64,000 nt of DNA from Congeria kusceri (taxonomy: Eukaryota > Mollusca > Bivalvia > Myida > Dreissenidae), in contig CM051028.1 in the NCBI GenBank assembly GCA_027627225.1, positions 14,789,201 through 14,853,200 of the forward strand, written 5' to 3'. The translations under genes and the position numbers were made by a program. The notes below the pieces were generated by a model. The model was not told the DNA's origin. It did no database searches and saw only the letters and a list, made by a program, of their open reading frames with translations. Of this stretch, positions 12,302 to 23,614 are shown piece by piece. Numbering within the stretch: position 1 is the stretch's first letter; every line of letters starts with the position of its first letter.

Positions 12302-15300
12302 GCCAAAAATACAATGGGGACATTTATGATGAATTAAGGTAATGGAAAGACTATAATTATTAGTTCAATTGTGCAAAACAAACACAATATTCCTTAGGCT
12401 AGCACTTGTATAAAGTGGGAAAAGGTAAAATTCTAAAGTTCACGTAACTGGGCCTTTCACAAGCTTTGAACACTTCCAATCTGGAACATGCTTAACTTTA
12501 AACTTACTCAACAAGATGTTCAAAGATAACTAGTATCTTAATTTGTTAGCAAACATTTAGAATCTAAAACTGTAAAACGAATTTTATCTTTGTTTCTCAC
12601 TATTATCACCACATTCTTCAGAAACATCTAATCTATTAACATCATCTTCATAACAAAAGCCCATGCATGTCTCATGTTCTATAATTATGGTTAATTATGA
12701 TGTGTTTTGTCCATGAATGATGATGGCTGGTCAATGTTGTGGTCAGGAGAGGTGAGAGTGCATGTCAAGGCCAGGGGGGTCAATCCATCATTGGCATGTC
12801 CAGTTTGACCCCTAGGGAGCTCACCAGTCATCCCCTTTCCTTCAATACACATCGTCCCATGCATGGGACACATGACACGCCCAGTTTTGATGGGTCACTA
12901 TGTGGGTAGACAAATTCCCCGATGCATATCAACACCAAAACTTGTGATAAAAATCTAAGGTCCTACACTGGTATGTTCTACAATTTTAAGGTGAACTTGT
13001 AAAGGCCACGGGCATTATTAAATAAGTATTTTCTAGTTAATTTATAGAGATGACTAAAATAGGAAATATGCGCTAAATAACCTTAATGACTTTTAAATAA
13101 CTGTTAAATGGGCATATAGTAGTGCAATTAATTAAAGGGAAACTTACATGTAAACTGGCAACATTCCTTTCACTCAAACAGATGACAAAATACAACGGAT
13201 TTTGATTAAGAAAGGAGCTTATTTTTAATGCCTTTGCAGTTGGATCATATTTAACATCTGCAATCTGGGCTCATTATCTGATACCAAAATTAAGCTTCTA
13301 CCAATTCAGTTCTTCCCTCAATTTATGTCAAAATTTCCTCAGCCATTAAGATTTATGTTATCAGTAAAGTACTTCATTTACTAGTATTTCCCTAACTGTT
13401 ACCCTACATATTTTTTTAACTACTGAGGTATTATTACATGTATTTGTATACATTAAAATTATGAAATTATGTTAATTGAACCCATGTTGGAAGGAAAAAA
13501 AGTGTATAAATACACCGATCTGAAAGCTGTATGCATGCAATCCCCAGAACAGAAAGCGGCCATGGGTATGGTACGAATCTGCTAAATCAACTATAATTGA
13601 CAACCCCTTACATTCCGCACATGCACGCTGCAGCTGCACATAACCTGCTTGCTTTTTGCACAATTAACAGATCCGAGCTTCCCTACAAAATAATGGGTGC
13701 AACATTCATTATCCTGCGCACCATACCCCACCCACTCGTGAGTCACAATGCATTAATTAAATACCAAAGTAACACCAGCCAGCTATTGTTTTCAAGTTTT
13801 TATGTTCGTTTTCATACTATGCATTATTAACAGCGGTTAATTAGTTGATAGCCATATGATCAAAGCGGTGAACTCTTGGAAAACATGGATGCATGAACTA
13901 CTCCCAAATGTCAGCTGCTGAACAATAATGTTCCAGCAAGGACATACACTTGCCCTTGCATGTCAACAAGTCATTCTGTCATGAAGATATCGGTATGAAT
14001 CTTTGATGAAGGGAATATCATTTCCAGTTCATTGTTAAGTTACCGGTAACTCAGCTTTTTGATGACCTGTTTTTTTTTATAAAACTTAAAGCCAGACGTT
14101 GCTATAATTTTTTTTCATTTTTTTTTTCTACCATGTTTCATTCATTGTGACTGTAATCTGTTTAAATATTTGATGCATTCAGTCTACATTTAGACTTTTA
14201 TCAAACGTTCCGCCATGACACTTCATGACACTATTTACCTGGTTACTATACCGTACATGTACACCTAAACATTCTTTCTGGCTCTACATTCCTTTTCCAT
14301 TTATCTTGATTTTAAAATGCCTGAACTTTAATCAAGTTATAATTGGTTTGCACCTTAAAATACCATATTTTAAGTGTATAGTACTGGTAGCAATTTATAG
14401 ATGCACTGACCATGAAATTGCACAATAATTACACTTGATTTGTTAATGATAATAAATGTGAAAACTGTAGCATGGCTATATAATGATTCATGTGTCAAGA
14501 AAAGTAGCTCCGTATTTAATAATTGCATTAATTTAACTTTAAAAAAAAAATTACAACCAATGGTTGTCATAAAGAAGAACACAAGGCAATTTTCAAAGTT
14601 TGAATAGATTTCCCACACAAATTGCCGCATATTTGAAATACAAGAAAAGGCGTTCATTGAAACATGAAACCTTCACAGTATTCATACATCATGCATGTAC
14701 GGGGCTGGACAAGTGAGAACGTGACCAATATGTCATCTTTTTAACATCCAATTCAGTTCATGACTTTATGTTTGACAAACACACACTGTATTATAATATC
14801 TTCTACTGTTGCTTACATTATAAGGTTTGCCCTAGAGCAAGTACATTTGACTGCAAATAAATGTATGTCTTAAGAAATAGCTTTATCATATCATCATCAG
14901 CAGCAGCAGCAACAGCATTACCATCTATCTATTATTAACTGGAAACATTGCAAACATGGCATTCGAAACTTTAGGCATAAGTTTGCCATTGAAACAAGGG
15001 TGAAGACAATATTGAAACTGGATGCAAATTATGATTTGTTTACCAGGCAAGCCGTAAAGCAGTAAAGCACAGTAAAGCACTGTGCTTATGATTCTAAAAT
15101 ATTTATGTTGTGGAGGGAGGGTCAGATTTCAACTTTTCACCTCTTGGTAAACACTTAACCCACAGCTTGACTGCAAAACCTACAAACAACATGAAATTAA
15201 CCCTGGAAGAGGTTTATGATTGTCTGTGATTACTCACTTCCTCTCCACTTTCCCATTCATTCACTCCATGAGACAATTGAACAATTCACAAACTTCAATT

Positions 15301-15789
15301 CATGTAACATCATGTGCTTGCAATAAAAATGAAACAGTTACCATACTGGCTGACTCCAAGTTTTAAAGTGACAAAAGTAAATACATGTACTCTGCAAATT
15401 CTAAGCATTAAAGTGATAGTTGCAAGTTTCATGCACGTATGTATGTACGCCAATTGTACAGTTCATTCATTAGCGTTAAAACAAATATTGCAATTCGGAT
15501 GATAATGGTTAAACTGACATGTAGAAATAGAGCAATGTCACAGTGATGGTCAAGTGCTGTTTGTTTGTTTGGATTTTTTGCCGTTTTTAACAGTATTTCA
15601 GTCATATCATGGCGGTCAGTCAATCTACTCACACTTTTCCTGGGCAAGCTCAGCAGATCTAAGCGGTTTACCAGTACTAAGTGCACATACTTATGCCATT
15701 AACTGACAACTGCTCAACTTGAATCAGAGGTAGGGGGAGAATGGCCGTAGAAATTATTTCATGACCAATCACCATGACACAAGTTATGT
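12302..15789. other. Gene-poor DNA, nothing firmly assigned
   Basis: Non-repetitive and AT-rich. A relatively GC-rich stretch at about 12700-12900 and another at 13490-13770 (with TGAGTCA near 13739) are the only compositionally distinct parts; both could be regulatory, but no exon is supported. A CAGCAGCAG microsatellite lies near 14890-14920. Confidence 0.4.
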
Positions 15790-15862
15790 GGCCGGGTTGG
15801 GGTTCGAACTCACGATCCCCGGATTGACAGTCCAGGACTCTACCAACTGAGCCAGCCGGGCC
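15790..15862 (-). tRNA. tRNA-Asp-like sequence (SINE head or tRNA pseudogene)
   Basis: Exactly 73 nt on the minus strand with an A box (GGCTCAGTTGGTAGAG) and a B box (GAGTTCGAACCCC). The anticodon arm pairs and its loop CTGTCAA would read GTC (Asp). The acceptor stem has one mismatch, the D-arm spacing is off by one and the T stem is poorly paired, so it is probably a tRNA-derived SINE head rather than a working tRNA. Confidence 0.5.
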
Positions 15863-16589
15863 CGGCTATGAAAATGACTCTGATTATTGGCAACCCTTAC
15901 TTTCTTGTTTCATTAAAATTTTGATATTTAGCAATATCTGAAATATATAAAACCAAATGTAATCCCGTAGATTTTAATACCATTATCTTCTTATTCCAAG
16001 AAGCTGGTGCCATACATGTCAAAATTTGAGCAGTTTTAATGACCTCATGGAACATACAAAGCACCATGGAGAATACACTGAGTTTGTAGGGCACAAGAAA
16101 AATGTTCTCCTGTAAAAAATGAGATAAAAAGCATATTGTTATCAGAACCATGTGAACATAAAGAGATAACTGAAACACTGGCCTTAAATCACCTGCCAGT
16201 TGAACAGTTGAAACTCAACAAAGACACTTGGTATTGGGATGATCAATCCACCAGGAACACCTGTAATCAAGTTTATCATCAATGTTTGATAGAAGTAGAT
16301 TTATCACCATATTGGCCATTTATCTTTTCTACAGCTACCTGCTGAATACACAGAACAGCAGTGTTGATAATCAACTTTGAAGAATTTCTATCAGATAACC
16401 CAAACAGTGGTCTAGTACAAGTATTTAGTGCTGATATTTTGAAATTTACTGCTCTTGTAAGTAGTATTCATGCCCCAGTTGTTAAGGAAGTCGAAGGCCA
16501 TGGCCCTCCATGTGTTACTTAGGATAGATCTATCATACAGACATAGTCTCATTGTGAGAAATTTGTAGAACACAAATATTTTCTAATAT
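15863..16589. other. No gene seen
   Basis: AT-rich spacer; open frames 15897-16178 (-) and 16136-16345 (+) show no known domain or splice context. Confidence 0.4.
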
Positions 16590-16924
16590 ATGAGGTGTGT
16601 TGAGGGAAACCCGGGCATAATGCATGTGCGTAGTGTCATCTCTGATTAGCCTGTCCGTTTCCTGGGTAGAACCAGTACTTGTTGTCTGTGGGGGAGATCT
16701 TGAGTATGCTCCCAGAGTGGGGATCGAACCCTGAACCTCCCGATCGCTAGGCGGACAGCATATCCACTATGCCACCGGATTTATATTTAGAAGGGACTTC
16801 CTTCAAACAGAAAATACCAAGAGAAAGTGTCGTCCCGAATCAGCCTGTGCGGACTGCACAGGCTGATCCGGGATGACACTTTACGCACATGCATTAAGCC
16901 CAGGTTTCCCACGACACGCATCAT
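16590..16924. repeat. Family P palindromic repeat interrupted by a SINE
   Basis: The left arm (ATGAGGTGTGTTGAGGG...) stops inside the first GATTAGCCTGTCCG palindrome near 16657. The right arm resumes at about 16778 with the usual middle segment, second palindrome and inverted end. The 120-bp gap holds a tRNA-like SINE. Confidence 0.85.
16658..16777 (-). mobile_element. tRNA-derived SINE inserted in a family P repeat
   Basis: On the minus strand it reads GGTGGCATAGTGGATATGCT (A box TGGCNNAGTGG) and then GGTTCGATCCC (B box). The body continues about 55 bp toward 16658. It sits inside a family P copy, so it is the younger of the two. Confidence 0.72.
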
Positions 16925-17923
16925 AGTACTTAACAAACTTTACATACCCTATTATATACAACTTAATATTCTTTTCACATAAAAACAGTAAACACAAATG
17001 TGTACCGGTAATTGTGGTAAAGGCTTTTTTAAAGGTTAAGAACAAAGGTAGATACAGGATTGCTTGAAATTAAAAGACCACCTATATTTCACTAATTATA
17101 GTAATACAGTGCATTAAACAACAACAAAACCTAAAATGTTACTGATCGATAAACAGAAAAACCACATTTAACAGGGACTGGTATTTTATATCGAAATTCC
17201 TGATGACTAAATACATAGCTGAATTAATAATCAGTCCAGAACACTGTACAGGGTCACACATAACTGATTTTATACCTATACACAGGCATGTAGTACACTA
17301 TTACTGTATATTCGTAAATCAAGTTAAATGTCTGTGACACTATTAGACAAAGTTTCACAGAATAATTATACGGTTACAATGAATACAATCTTAACTGGAC
17401 ATTGATTGAGCATGTAACCAAACTTAACTGGTCTCTCACAGTGTTAAGCCACTAGTCATTATGAACAAAATTAACTACTACCTAAACATGTTTTAACAAC
17501 TACAAAAACAACATTGTACATACATATTGTGTAACATCCTCCTACATACAATGTTATGGTAATTTTATTTAAAAGAAATTTACAACGTGTATGTGTCTCA
17601 ATTACTTCATAAAAGGTAAAAATCATGAAGATTTAACGAAAGAACTAACATGCATGATGCATGTACGTTATGTAGACCCCAGACCCTTCCCTTGATATGC
17701 ACGTAATATGCTCACAAAATGTGCAACAGACAAACAATTGGACTAAAATCAACATGATGATCTCAGGCATTCTTCTTCAAATATATTTTGAGACCGACTA
17801 AATCTTTAAAAATAACATTCCAAAATAAAAGAAATGAATGTTGTTCCTAGTACATGTTGTTATAAAAATAAGACATGTTTCAATCGCTCTAGCTTTCATC
17901 ATCAAGGTCAAACATATGCTTAT
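16925..17923. other. No gene seen
   Basis: AT-rich spacer with no repeat family or exon that I recognise. Confidence 0.45.
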
Positions 17924-18187
17924 TTGAGGCGTGTCGTGGGAAAAGCGAGCTTAATGTATGTGCGTAAAGTGTCTTACCAGATTAGCCTGTGCAGTCCACA
18001 CAGGCTAAACCAGGACGGCACTTTCCACCGACAGTGGATTTATGTTTAGAAGAGACTTCCTAGAAACAGAAAATACCATCAAAGCGGAAAGCGTCACTCC
18101 GGATCAGCCTGTGCGGACTGCACAGGCTAATCCAGGACGACGCTTTATGCACATGCATTAAGCCTCGTTTCCAACGACATGCCTCAT
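17924..18187. repeat. Palindromic MITE-like repeat (family P), full length
   Basis: Both inverted ends and both internal palindromes are present (starts TGAGGCGTGTCGTGGG, ends ACATGCCTCAT). It is followed by TAATGCTTATTTGTATTTG, a segment that recurs after two family P end fragments at 19471 and 19534. Confidence 0.92.
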
Positions 18188-18623
18188 AATGCTTATTTGT
18201 ATTTGTATAAAATGCATTCAGTGGTTTTTTTCTGATTTGGGGGAAAGGGCCTGGCCTTTTTGGAGGGGAAAAAAAGCGCGCGAAACGCCTGATTTGGGGG
18301 AAAAAAAGCGCGCTATTGTCAACTTTGGGGAAAGTCTAAAACATGTTTACAATAAGCATTTTTACATATTTTAATGCCTATGGGTACCTTAAGTTATTAT
18401 ATAATAGGATAATAACATATTGAACACATATTTACGACAACAGGGCTTGGATTTAAGTTTTACACATAATATGTGGAAGTTTTAACAGTTTAACAAGAGC
18501 ATATCTGATGAATGATCATTCAATGAAAATAGTAATGTGAATGTTCAAATGAACACATGGTTTTCTGTGTAGAGTTCAATGATTTTTTAAAATGAATCCA
18601 CTAACAATAGCTGACAAAACCCT

Positions 18624-18750
18624 TCAAAAATTCATAACCCTGTTTTTCTTATTAACAAACATGTTAAAGATCCCCTCATAGTCATCTTCAGACAGTTCAT
18701 GTTTCTGAATAAAGAAACTTATTCTCATGAGAGAATCCAGGGTTTTATTT
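18624..18750 (-). pseudogene. Last coding exon of the hAT-like transposase
   Basis: A pyrimidine-rich acceptor (CTTTACTTCAG) precedes an open frame reading NKTLDSLMRISFF, HELSEDDYEGIFNMFVNKKN and ending in TGA at 18624-18626. The LMRIS...DDYE.I pattern followed by a basic tail looks like the C-terminus of hAT dimerisation-domain transposases. Its phase does not match the first exon. I read this as a non-autonomous derivative. Confidence 0.5.
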
Positions 18751-18936
18751 CTGAAGTAAAGAATATTATATACACATGAAACATTTTTGTCTGGGAACTA
18801 TCAACAAACGTTGATGATTGATCTGCTTTATCATCGTTTCAGCAACAGGCGTGTGGGGTAAACGTGAAACGCTTATAAGACCATTAAATCATAATTGTCT
18901 TTCGAAATTTTGGCATTAAAAACTCATTTTTATTAC

Positions 18937-19036
18937 CTTTGTCATTTGTTTTCTTCAATAAACTCAGGACACTCGGTGTCCCCTTCGCGTCCTCTTTCTT
19001 TAATTTTTTGTTATAGTGACGCCAATTTTTAGACAT
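18937..19036 (-). pseudogene. First coding exon of a hAT-like transposase
   Basis: An ATG at 19036 opens 33 codons plus one base (MSKNWRHYNKKLKKEDAKGT, then PSVLSLLKK), ending at a consensus donor (AAAG then GTAATA). The Lys-rich start followed by an SxLSLLKK-type motif resembles N-termini of hAT transposases of the ZMYM/ZNF862 type. The exon ends in phase 1, whereas the only recognisable downstream exon needs phase 2, so the middle exons seem to be deleted. Confidence 0.5.
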
Positions 19037-19470
19037 TGTTGGTTGTAATCAACAAAGGTTAAAATACGGGTCGTTTCAGACTGCGTTATAATGTATTTGA
19101 TTGTAAAGTTCACTATTAATCCCCAAATAAAACCAGTCTATCAGACTGAGTATCTTCGTAGGTTTCCGACTTCATTCGTGAACCAATAGGCAAGTCCGAT
19201 TTCATTTTGTGGCTATTCGGAACGCCCGTTACAATCGTGGGGAATTCCCGTCATTTTACACATGCGCTTCGGTTTGTTTCCGGTAAACAATATCGTTACG
19301 ATTGTTGAACTCTCACGATATTTACAAACTTAGTTGTTTTTATTTGTTTAATATAAAGGCAATCTTGGGAAAATGGATCGTTTGGGGAAAATTCCATGAC
19401 AGAGGGGAAAAATACGTCTAGGGGAAAGGGCCGATATTCGGCGGGTCTCAAAGAAGGAAAAAAAACCCTG

Positions 19471-19565
19471 GCATTAAGCCCCGGTTTCCCACGACAGGCC
19501 TCACATGCTTATTTGTATTTGTATAAAATGCATTAAGCCCCGGTTTCCCACGACAGGCCTCATAT
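19471..19565. repeat. Two tandem right-end fragments of family P
   Basis: The sequence GCATTAAGCCCCGGTTTCCC, the family P right end and a 30-bp tail (TGCTTATTTGTATTTGTATA) occurs twice in a row. A third copy of the tail lies at 18188 on the other side of the hAT-like insertion. Confidence 0.85.
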
Positions 19566-19868
19566 GCTTATATGTATTTGTATAAAACTGCCAGTGTTTA
19601 CATGAGGTCTGCATCAGACTGTTTACATTAGTTTGCGGGCTGGATTCCCTCACAAGTGACAGTCATTGCTAAACGGTATCTATCTTAATTGCCAATTAAT
19701 GCCCTCTGATATACAAAGGTGAGCATCTCCACAAATAACCTTTTATACTGCACACCCTGGATAACACAAACATTAGTGTGCAAAGAAGATGTGTTTGAAA
19801 TAATCCCTGCATCATAAGAACAAGTTAGTTCTTTAAACATTTAAGATAGCCAGACCACTCATTTACAA

Positions 19869-19950
19869 TATGAGGCCATGTCGTGGAAAAACCGGGCTTA
19901 ATACATGTACGACTGCATTGGCTAATTCGGGACGACACTTTAGGCACATT
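19869..19950. repeat. Family P repeat, internally deleted
   Basis: About 80 bp. The left end ATGAGGCCATGTCGTGG is joined directly to the second palindrome half and GGGACGACACTTTAGGCACA. Confidence 0.8.
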
Positions 19951-19975
19951 TCCAAGTAGGTATTTGTAAACACAC

Positions 19976-20547
19976 ATGCCCCCCCCACCCCCCCGTTTTT
20001 GCTGGATAGCCCGTTTTTTTTAGTTCAAATTAGGTCAAGGTCAAAGTTGGGTGATATGGGTGGATTGGGGATAGTCATAAGCAACAACTGTAAGTGTCCA
20101 AGGGTTGTAGCAAGCGGTGTTGGTGCTAGACAAAACGATAAAATCTAGTTAACCAAGAAACACCCCATTTGAATTATTCTAAGCGCAAATTAGGTCAAGG
20201 TGATATGGGTGGATTGGGAATGGTCATAAGTAACAACTGCGTAAATATCCAAGTGTTGTTGCAAGCGGTGTTGGCCCTAGACGAAACGGTAAAATCTAGT
20301 TAACCAAGAAACAGCCAATTTGAATTACTCTAAGTGCAAATTAGGTCAAGGTCAAAGTGAGTTTGGGTGATATGGGTGGATAGAGCATGGTCATAAGCAA
20401 CAACTGTGTAAGTATCCAAGTGGTGTAGTAAGCAGTGTTTGTGCTAGATGAAACGGTAAAATCTACTTAACCTTGTCACGGACAGAAGGACGGACGGACG
20501 GACAGGACAATCACTGTATGCCTCCCACATCACGATGCCAGGGGCAT
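19976..20547 (+). mobile_element. Hairpin-ended tandem-repeat element (family E1), copy 1
   Basis: Starts ATGCCCCCCC and ends GGGGCAT. Inside are three ~155-bp monomers, each with TTAGGTCAAGGTCAAAGT, a TGATATGGGTGGATTGGG block and GACGAAACGGTAAAATCTAG. The array is followed by a GGACGGACGGACGGAC stretch and a terminal hairpin at 20518-20547 (ATGCCTCC with GGGGCAT). Matches the copy at 62911. Non-coding. Confidence 0.88.
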
Positions 20548-22257
20548 CAAAATTTGCAAGGAAGACATCATAAATGTAGGTCTAATTAAGAGAGTACAGA
20601 ACACCCTGAAAACATGTGATAGTGGCAAAGCAAATGTTGAAAGAAGGAATGTTGGGTAAATATAATATATAATGCTGTAGGTTCAGACATACAAACACAA
20701 AAGAACAAACTAATGAAACAAACACACACACACACACGCACATTTATTTGTATACACGACATTTCTGAATGTTAGCATTATTGGGTTTAGAATTGTTGTT
20801 CAGTACAACTTAACTGAAGTGGCACAAACATAATTATTTCGCGATTTGCAGAGTTTGGGGGGTCGAGTCCGAAGAAAGTCTACTTAGAGGAGAGCAACAC
20901 ACTGCACAAATTATTGACACAAAATTTCTTGGCATTGCTTAGCATCACACATTCGAGTTAACAAATTTAGAGTTACGCTGCTTACTTTTGTGGCAGAAAT
21001 TAGCCACCACACAGCATACAATTGCGCATATACACCAAGCAATTATAAATGTTAGTTCAATTTCAGTTCTGAACTACTGGTGGGCGAGTATGTCGGACGA
21101 AATATGCATTCATTTTGTGACCATTTTATTCACTGAACGATCCCAACTTGGCATGTACCATCCTGGGTTCATCACCCACTTGTGTTGGTGGTTTTTACGT
21201 TCACAGTGGTATTTTCAAGACATTTTTTTTTAAAGTGAAATATTTGAGTAAATGACTTAAATATAAATATAATGCTTAAGTAATGAGTTTAAACAAATAC
21301 TGAAGAATGATGTTTCAAAGAGTTGACTAGACTAGTTTACATTATCTATGTAGCTACTGTACACATTCTTCAATATCGTAGCGGGTTAAATAATGTTCTG
21401 CAAGACTTTGTGGACTTTGATAGCAGACGGCCACAAATATCACAAACACTGTCTGAGCCCCAAAATGGGATTTTATCACGCATGTCGCATCATTTTACTT
21501 TCCCAGATAAAAGTTGCATGGATTTCTGAGTTTTTTTACCCAAAATAGGCTCACTATTTTCGACGAACAATGAAACAGACTTGAAAATACAAGCATTTAA
21601 TTGTCTACAATAACAAAATTCGAAAAGCGGTTATGAAACACGAATATTTGAAAACGTCCGGAAATACTACTGTCCGACATATACTGGCTAAACACTGTAA
21701 ACCACTACCCATGGGCATGGATTTATAAAAAGTTATCAAGAGATAAATGTAATTATAATTATAAAACGATTTCAAAAGCAATCCGAGATAAATTCCAATA
21801 TTTTTTTTATAAGTGCTCTCATAACCGTAATAAATTCAAGAGAAGTCCATAAACAACGTACCTTTACAGCGTTTTTTTTGCCTCGTTTTCATGCCAATAT
21901 TTGGTACCATTCACAAAGCCAAAAAGTAAACTTCTTTCACAATTTTGGGCCCAAAATTCACAAATGGAAAAGTGGATGAAAAAATACGAAATCTTATTTA
22001 ATTTTGAGAATTCTGTTGACACAGGATAAAATTTCAGTAATAGTTTTTATGTCTACAACGCTTTGAAAGGTTACTCTATTTGAACACGACTCGTGTCACG
22101 ATGTATCAATATTTTCGTGAACCAGTCGGTTAGTGAAACATGTGCTCATCCGGGTCACTGTAAAAGCTCATTGGTTATAATCTGTACTGAATCAAGCGGT
22201 TGACAAATTTCTAAAGTGTAAACACTGCAGATTATTTTCTTGTTTTTTTTTTTTCAG
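20548..22257. other. No gene firmly assigned
   Basis: Contains a CA microsatellite (20720-20740). The open frames 20988-21233 and 21323-21529 (+) have no recognisable domain. Confidence 0.4.
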
Positions 22258-22597
22258 TGGTTGCAATGCATTTTTCATGAAATTGTCAGTACTATGTGAA
22301 AAAAACAACAACATAAAGACAAGCTTATCCTACTGGAAAAGGAGTAATCGTTTCAAACAGGCAATTTTAAGCGAGAAAACAGTATGTGAAGCCCCTGAAG
22401 ACAATTTGTGCTGCAGTTCAACAGTTTCAAAATTAGTGTCTTCACAAGTCGATTTACTGTTAGTAACGAGTGCAAGTCAGTCTGATTCACATACTGATAG
22501 TGGTGACCAAAATAACATCGATGAAACCCCTGCTTGGTCCCTTAATGAGCCTTTTACATCTCAATCATGTGACATTTCTATTGACTCTTGTGTCTGA
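22258..22597 (+). CDS. Possible coding exon of unknown protein (perhaps transposase-derived)
   Basis: A strong acceptor-like tract (14 T then CAG, exon start 22258) leads into an open frame with an ATG at 22277. The reading is 106 residues: a basic start (TSLSYWKRSNRFKQ), then an acidic Ser/Cys-rich tail ending in TGA at 22595. It has no domain I know. Just past the stop, a different frame could read DSSEAIGHFVNLKNN and a donor-like GTAAGA follows at 22691. That would fit a decayed N-terminal exon of a hAT/ZMYM-like transposase. AATAAA occurs at 22760. It could also be a chance frame. Confidence 0.28.
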
Positions 22598-23154
22598 CTC
22601 AAGTGAAGCCATTGGACATTTTGTCAATTTAAAGAATAATTGACAATATCAAATCTGCAAAAGAGAGAAATTTAACTGGAATGTTTCATGGTAAGATTTC
22701 ATGAATGTAAAGATCACACTTAAATGTAATGTGTTTGTACTTTAAGTGTGATTAAATACAATAAAATCACTAGTTGTTATTTGATACTAGTTTGTATTTA
22801 ACAGTTTTAATGATAAGACATATTTTCACATTTTGGCGACGACCCAATTTGTACAATTTCACAGAAAAGGACATATTCACAAGTCACTGAAAAAAGAACA
22901 CTGCTTTACTAAGCATAGTACTTGCATATGTATTGAATACACTTTCCCCACCCATTTTCTATTCCATGTTTTCACACCTGTAAAGGTGCGCAAGCATATG
23001 GACTAAAATCCTAATCAAAAGCTGAAAATGACAACATTGTCCAAACGTAGTATTTCTTATATTGACGCTATATTACATATTTCGTGAAAAGCTGGCGATG
23101 AATTAATCCAAAGTTTCAACTCCAAACTTCTAGGTTTTCCATAACACAGGAAGT

Positions 23155-23235
23155 GCAAATACCACGTGACATATGTTTAAGTGACGTAAAATTTCTCGTA
23201 CTGCCATCTTTCGGTCAGCTTGGGGGTCGTCTCAA
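23155..23235. promoter_or_regulatory. Promoter-like cluster of transcription factor motifs (tentative)
   Basis: Within 80 bp lie an ETS-like AGGAAGTG, an E-box CACGTGAC, a CRE-like TGACGTAA and a YY1-like GCCATCTT (minus strand AAGATGGC, whose ATG opens a 25-codon frame). Such combinations are typical of TATA-less promoters, but no transcript can be assigned to either side. Confidence 0.2.
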
Positions 23236-23336
23236 ACGTGTTTTATTTTACGTTAATTAAAATAACAGTGTGCGCATAACTGTGAAGACTATTTCATATT
23301 ATTCAAGAATTATAAGGATGACACATGTGTGTTCAT

Positions 23337-23450
23337 GATCATCATGATTATGATAATCATAATCAGCAGCAGCAACAGCAGCACCACCACCACCATCATC
23401 ATTATCACCACCACCAGAACCAACTTTGTCATCATCATCACTCACAATCA
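23337..23450. repeat. CAT/CAC/CAG trinucleotide microsatellite
   Basis: Imperfect runs of ATC, AGC and ACC triplets. A similar array lies at 24935-25095, on the other side of the degenerate LINE. Confidence 0.85.
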
Positions 23451-23461
23451 TCGCCTCTATA

Positions 23462-23525
23462 ATGTACCTATCAATATTTATCCCCGGGGGGAGGCGGGGG
23501 GGGGGGGGGCGGCGGGCATAATCGG
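23462..23525. repeat. Inverted partner of the LINE left edge, with poly-G
   Basis: The segment TGTACCTATCAATATTTATC plus a G-rich run and GGCGGCGGGCA is an inverted copy of 24880-24930. Its plus-strand reading PINIYP-RGE-GGGG resembles the minus-strand reading PINIFPQGGSGG at the other end. Confidence 0.6.
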
Positions 23526-23614
23526 GACTTTAGACTGAAAGCAATTCCCGACAGGCGGGAATTAGACACGCCGAATGATTCCGGGTCGCGGTACATAGAC
23601 TTTGAGAGGATTTA

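Larger units (their letters stand above)
18219..19470 (-). mobile_element. hAT-like DNA transposon, internally deleted, with transposase exon remnants
   Basis: A 1252-bp insertion bounded by GCATT on both sides (18214-18218 and 19471-19475), a 5-bp target duplication. Terminal inverted repeats are CAGTGGTTTTTTTC at left and the inverse of CAGGGTTTTTTTTCC at right, of the CAGNG type seen in hAT elements. Subterminal sequence is full of GGGGAAA motifs. It carries two splice-bounded coding pieces on the minus strand (18937-19036 and 18624-18750). It lies inside a duplicated right end of a family P repeat. hAT elements usually make 8-bp duplications; 5-bp ones are known for a subgroup. Class assignment is an inference from ends and protein flavour. 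Confidence 0.75.

Noticed and set aside
13470..13830. Possible alternative SIPA1L first exon or enhancer with TGAGTCA
   Set aside because: Only slightly higher GC and one AP-1-like site; no donor with a matching frame could be shown.
15790..15862. Functional tRNA-Asp gene
   Set aside because: Mismatched acceptor pair, poor T stem and shifted D arm; kept only as a tRNA-like sequence.
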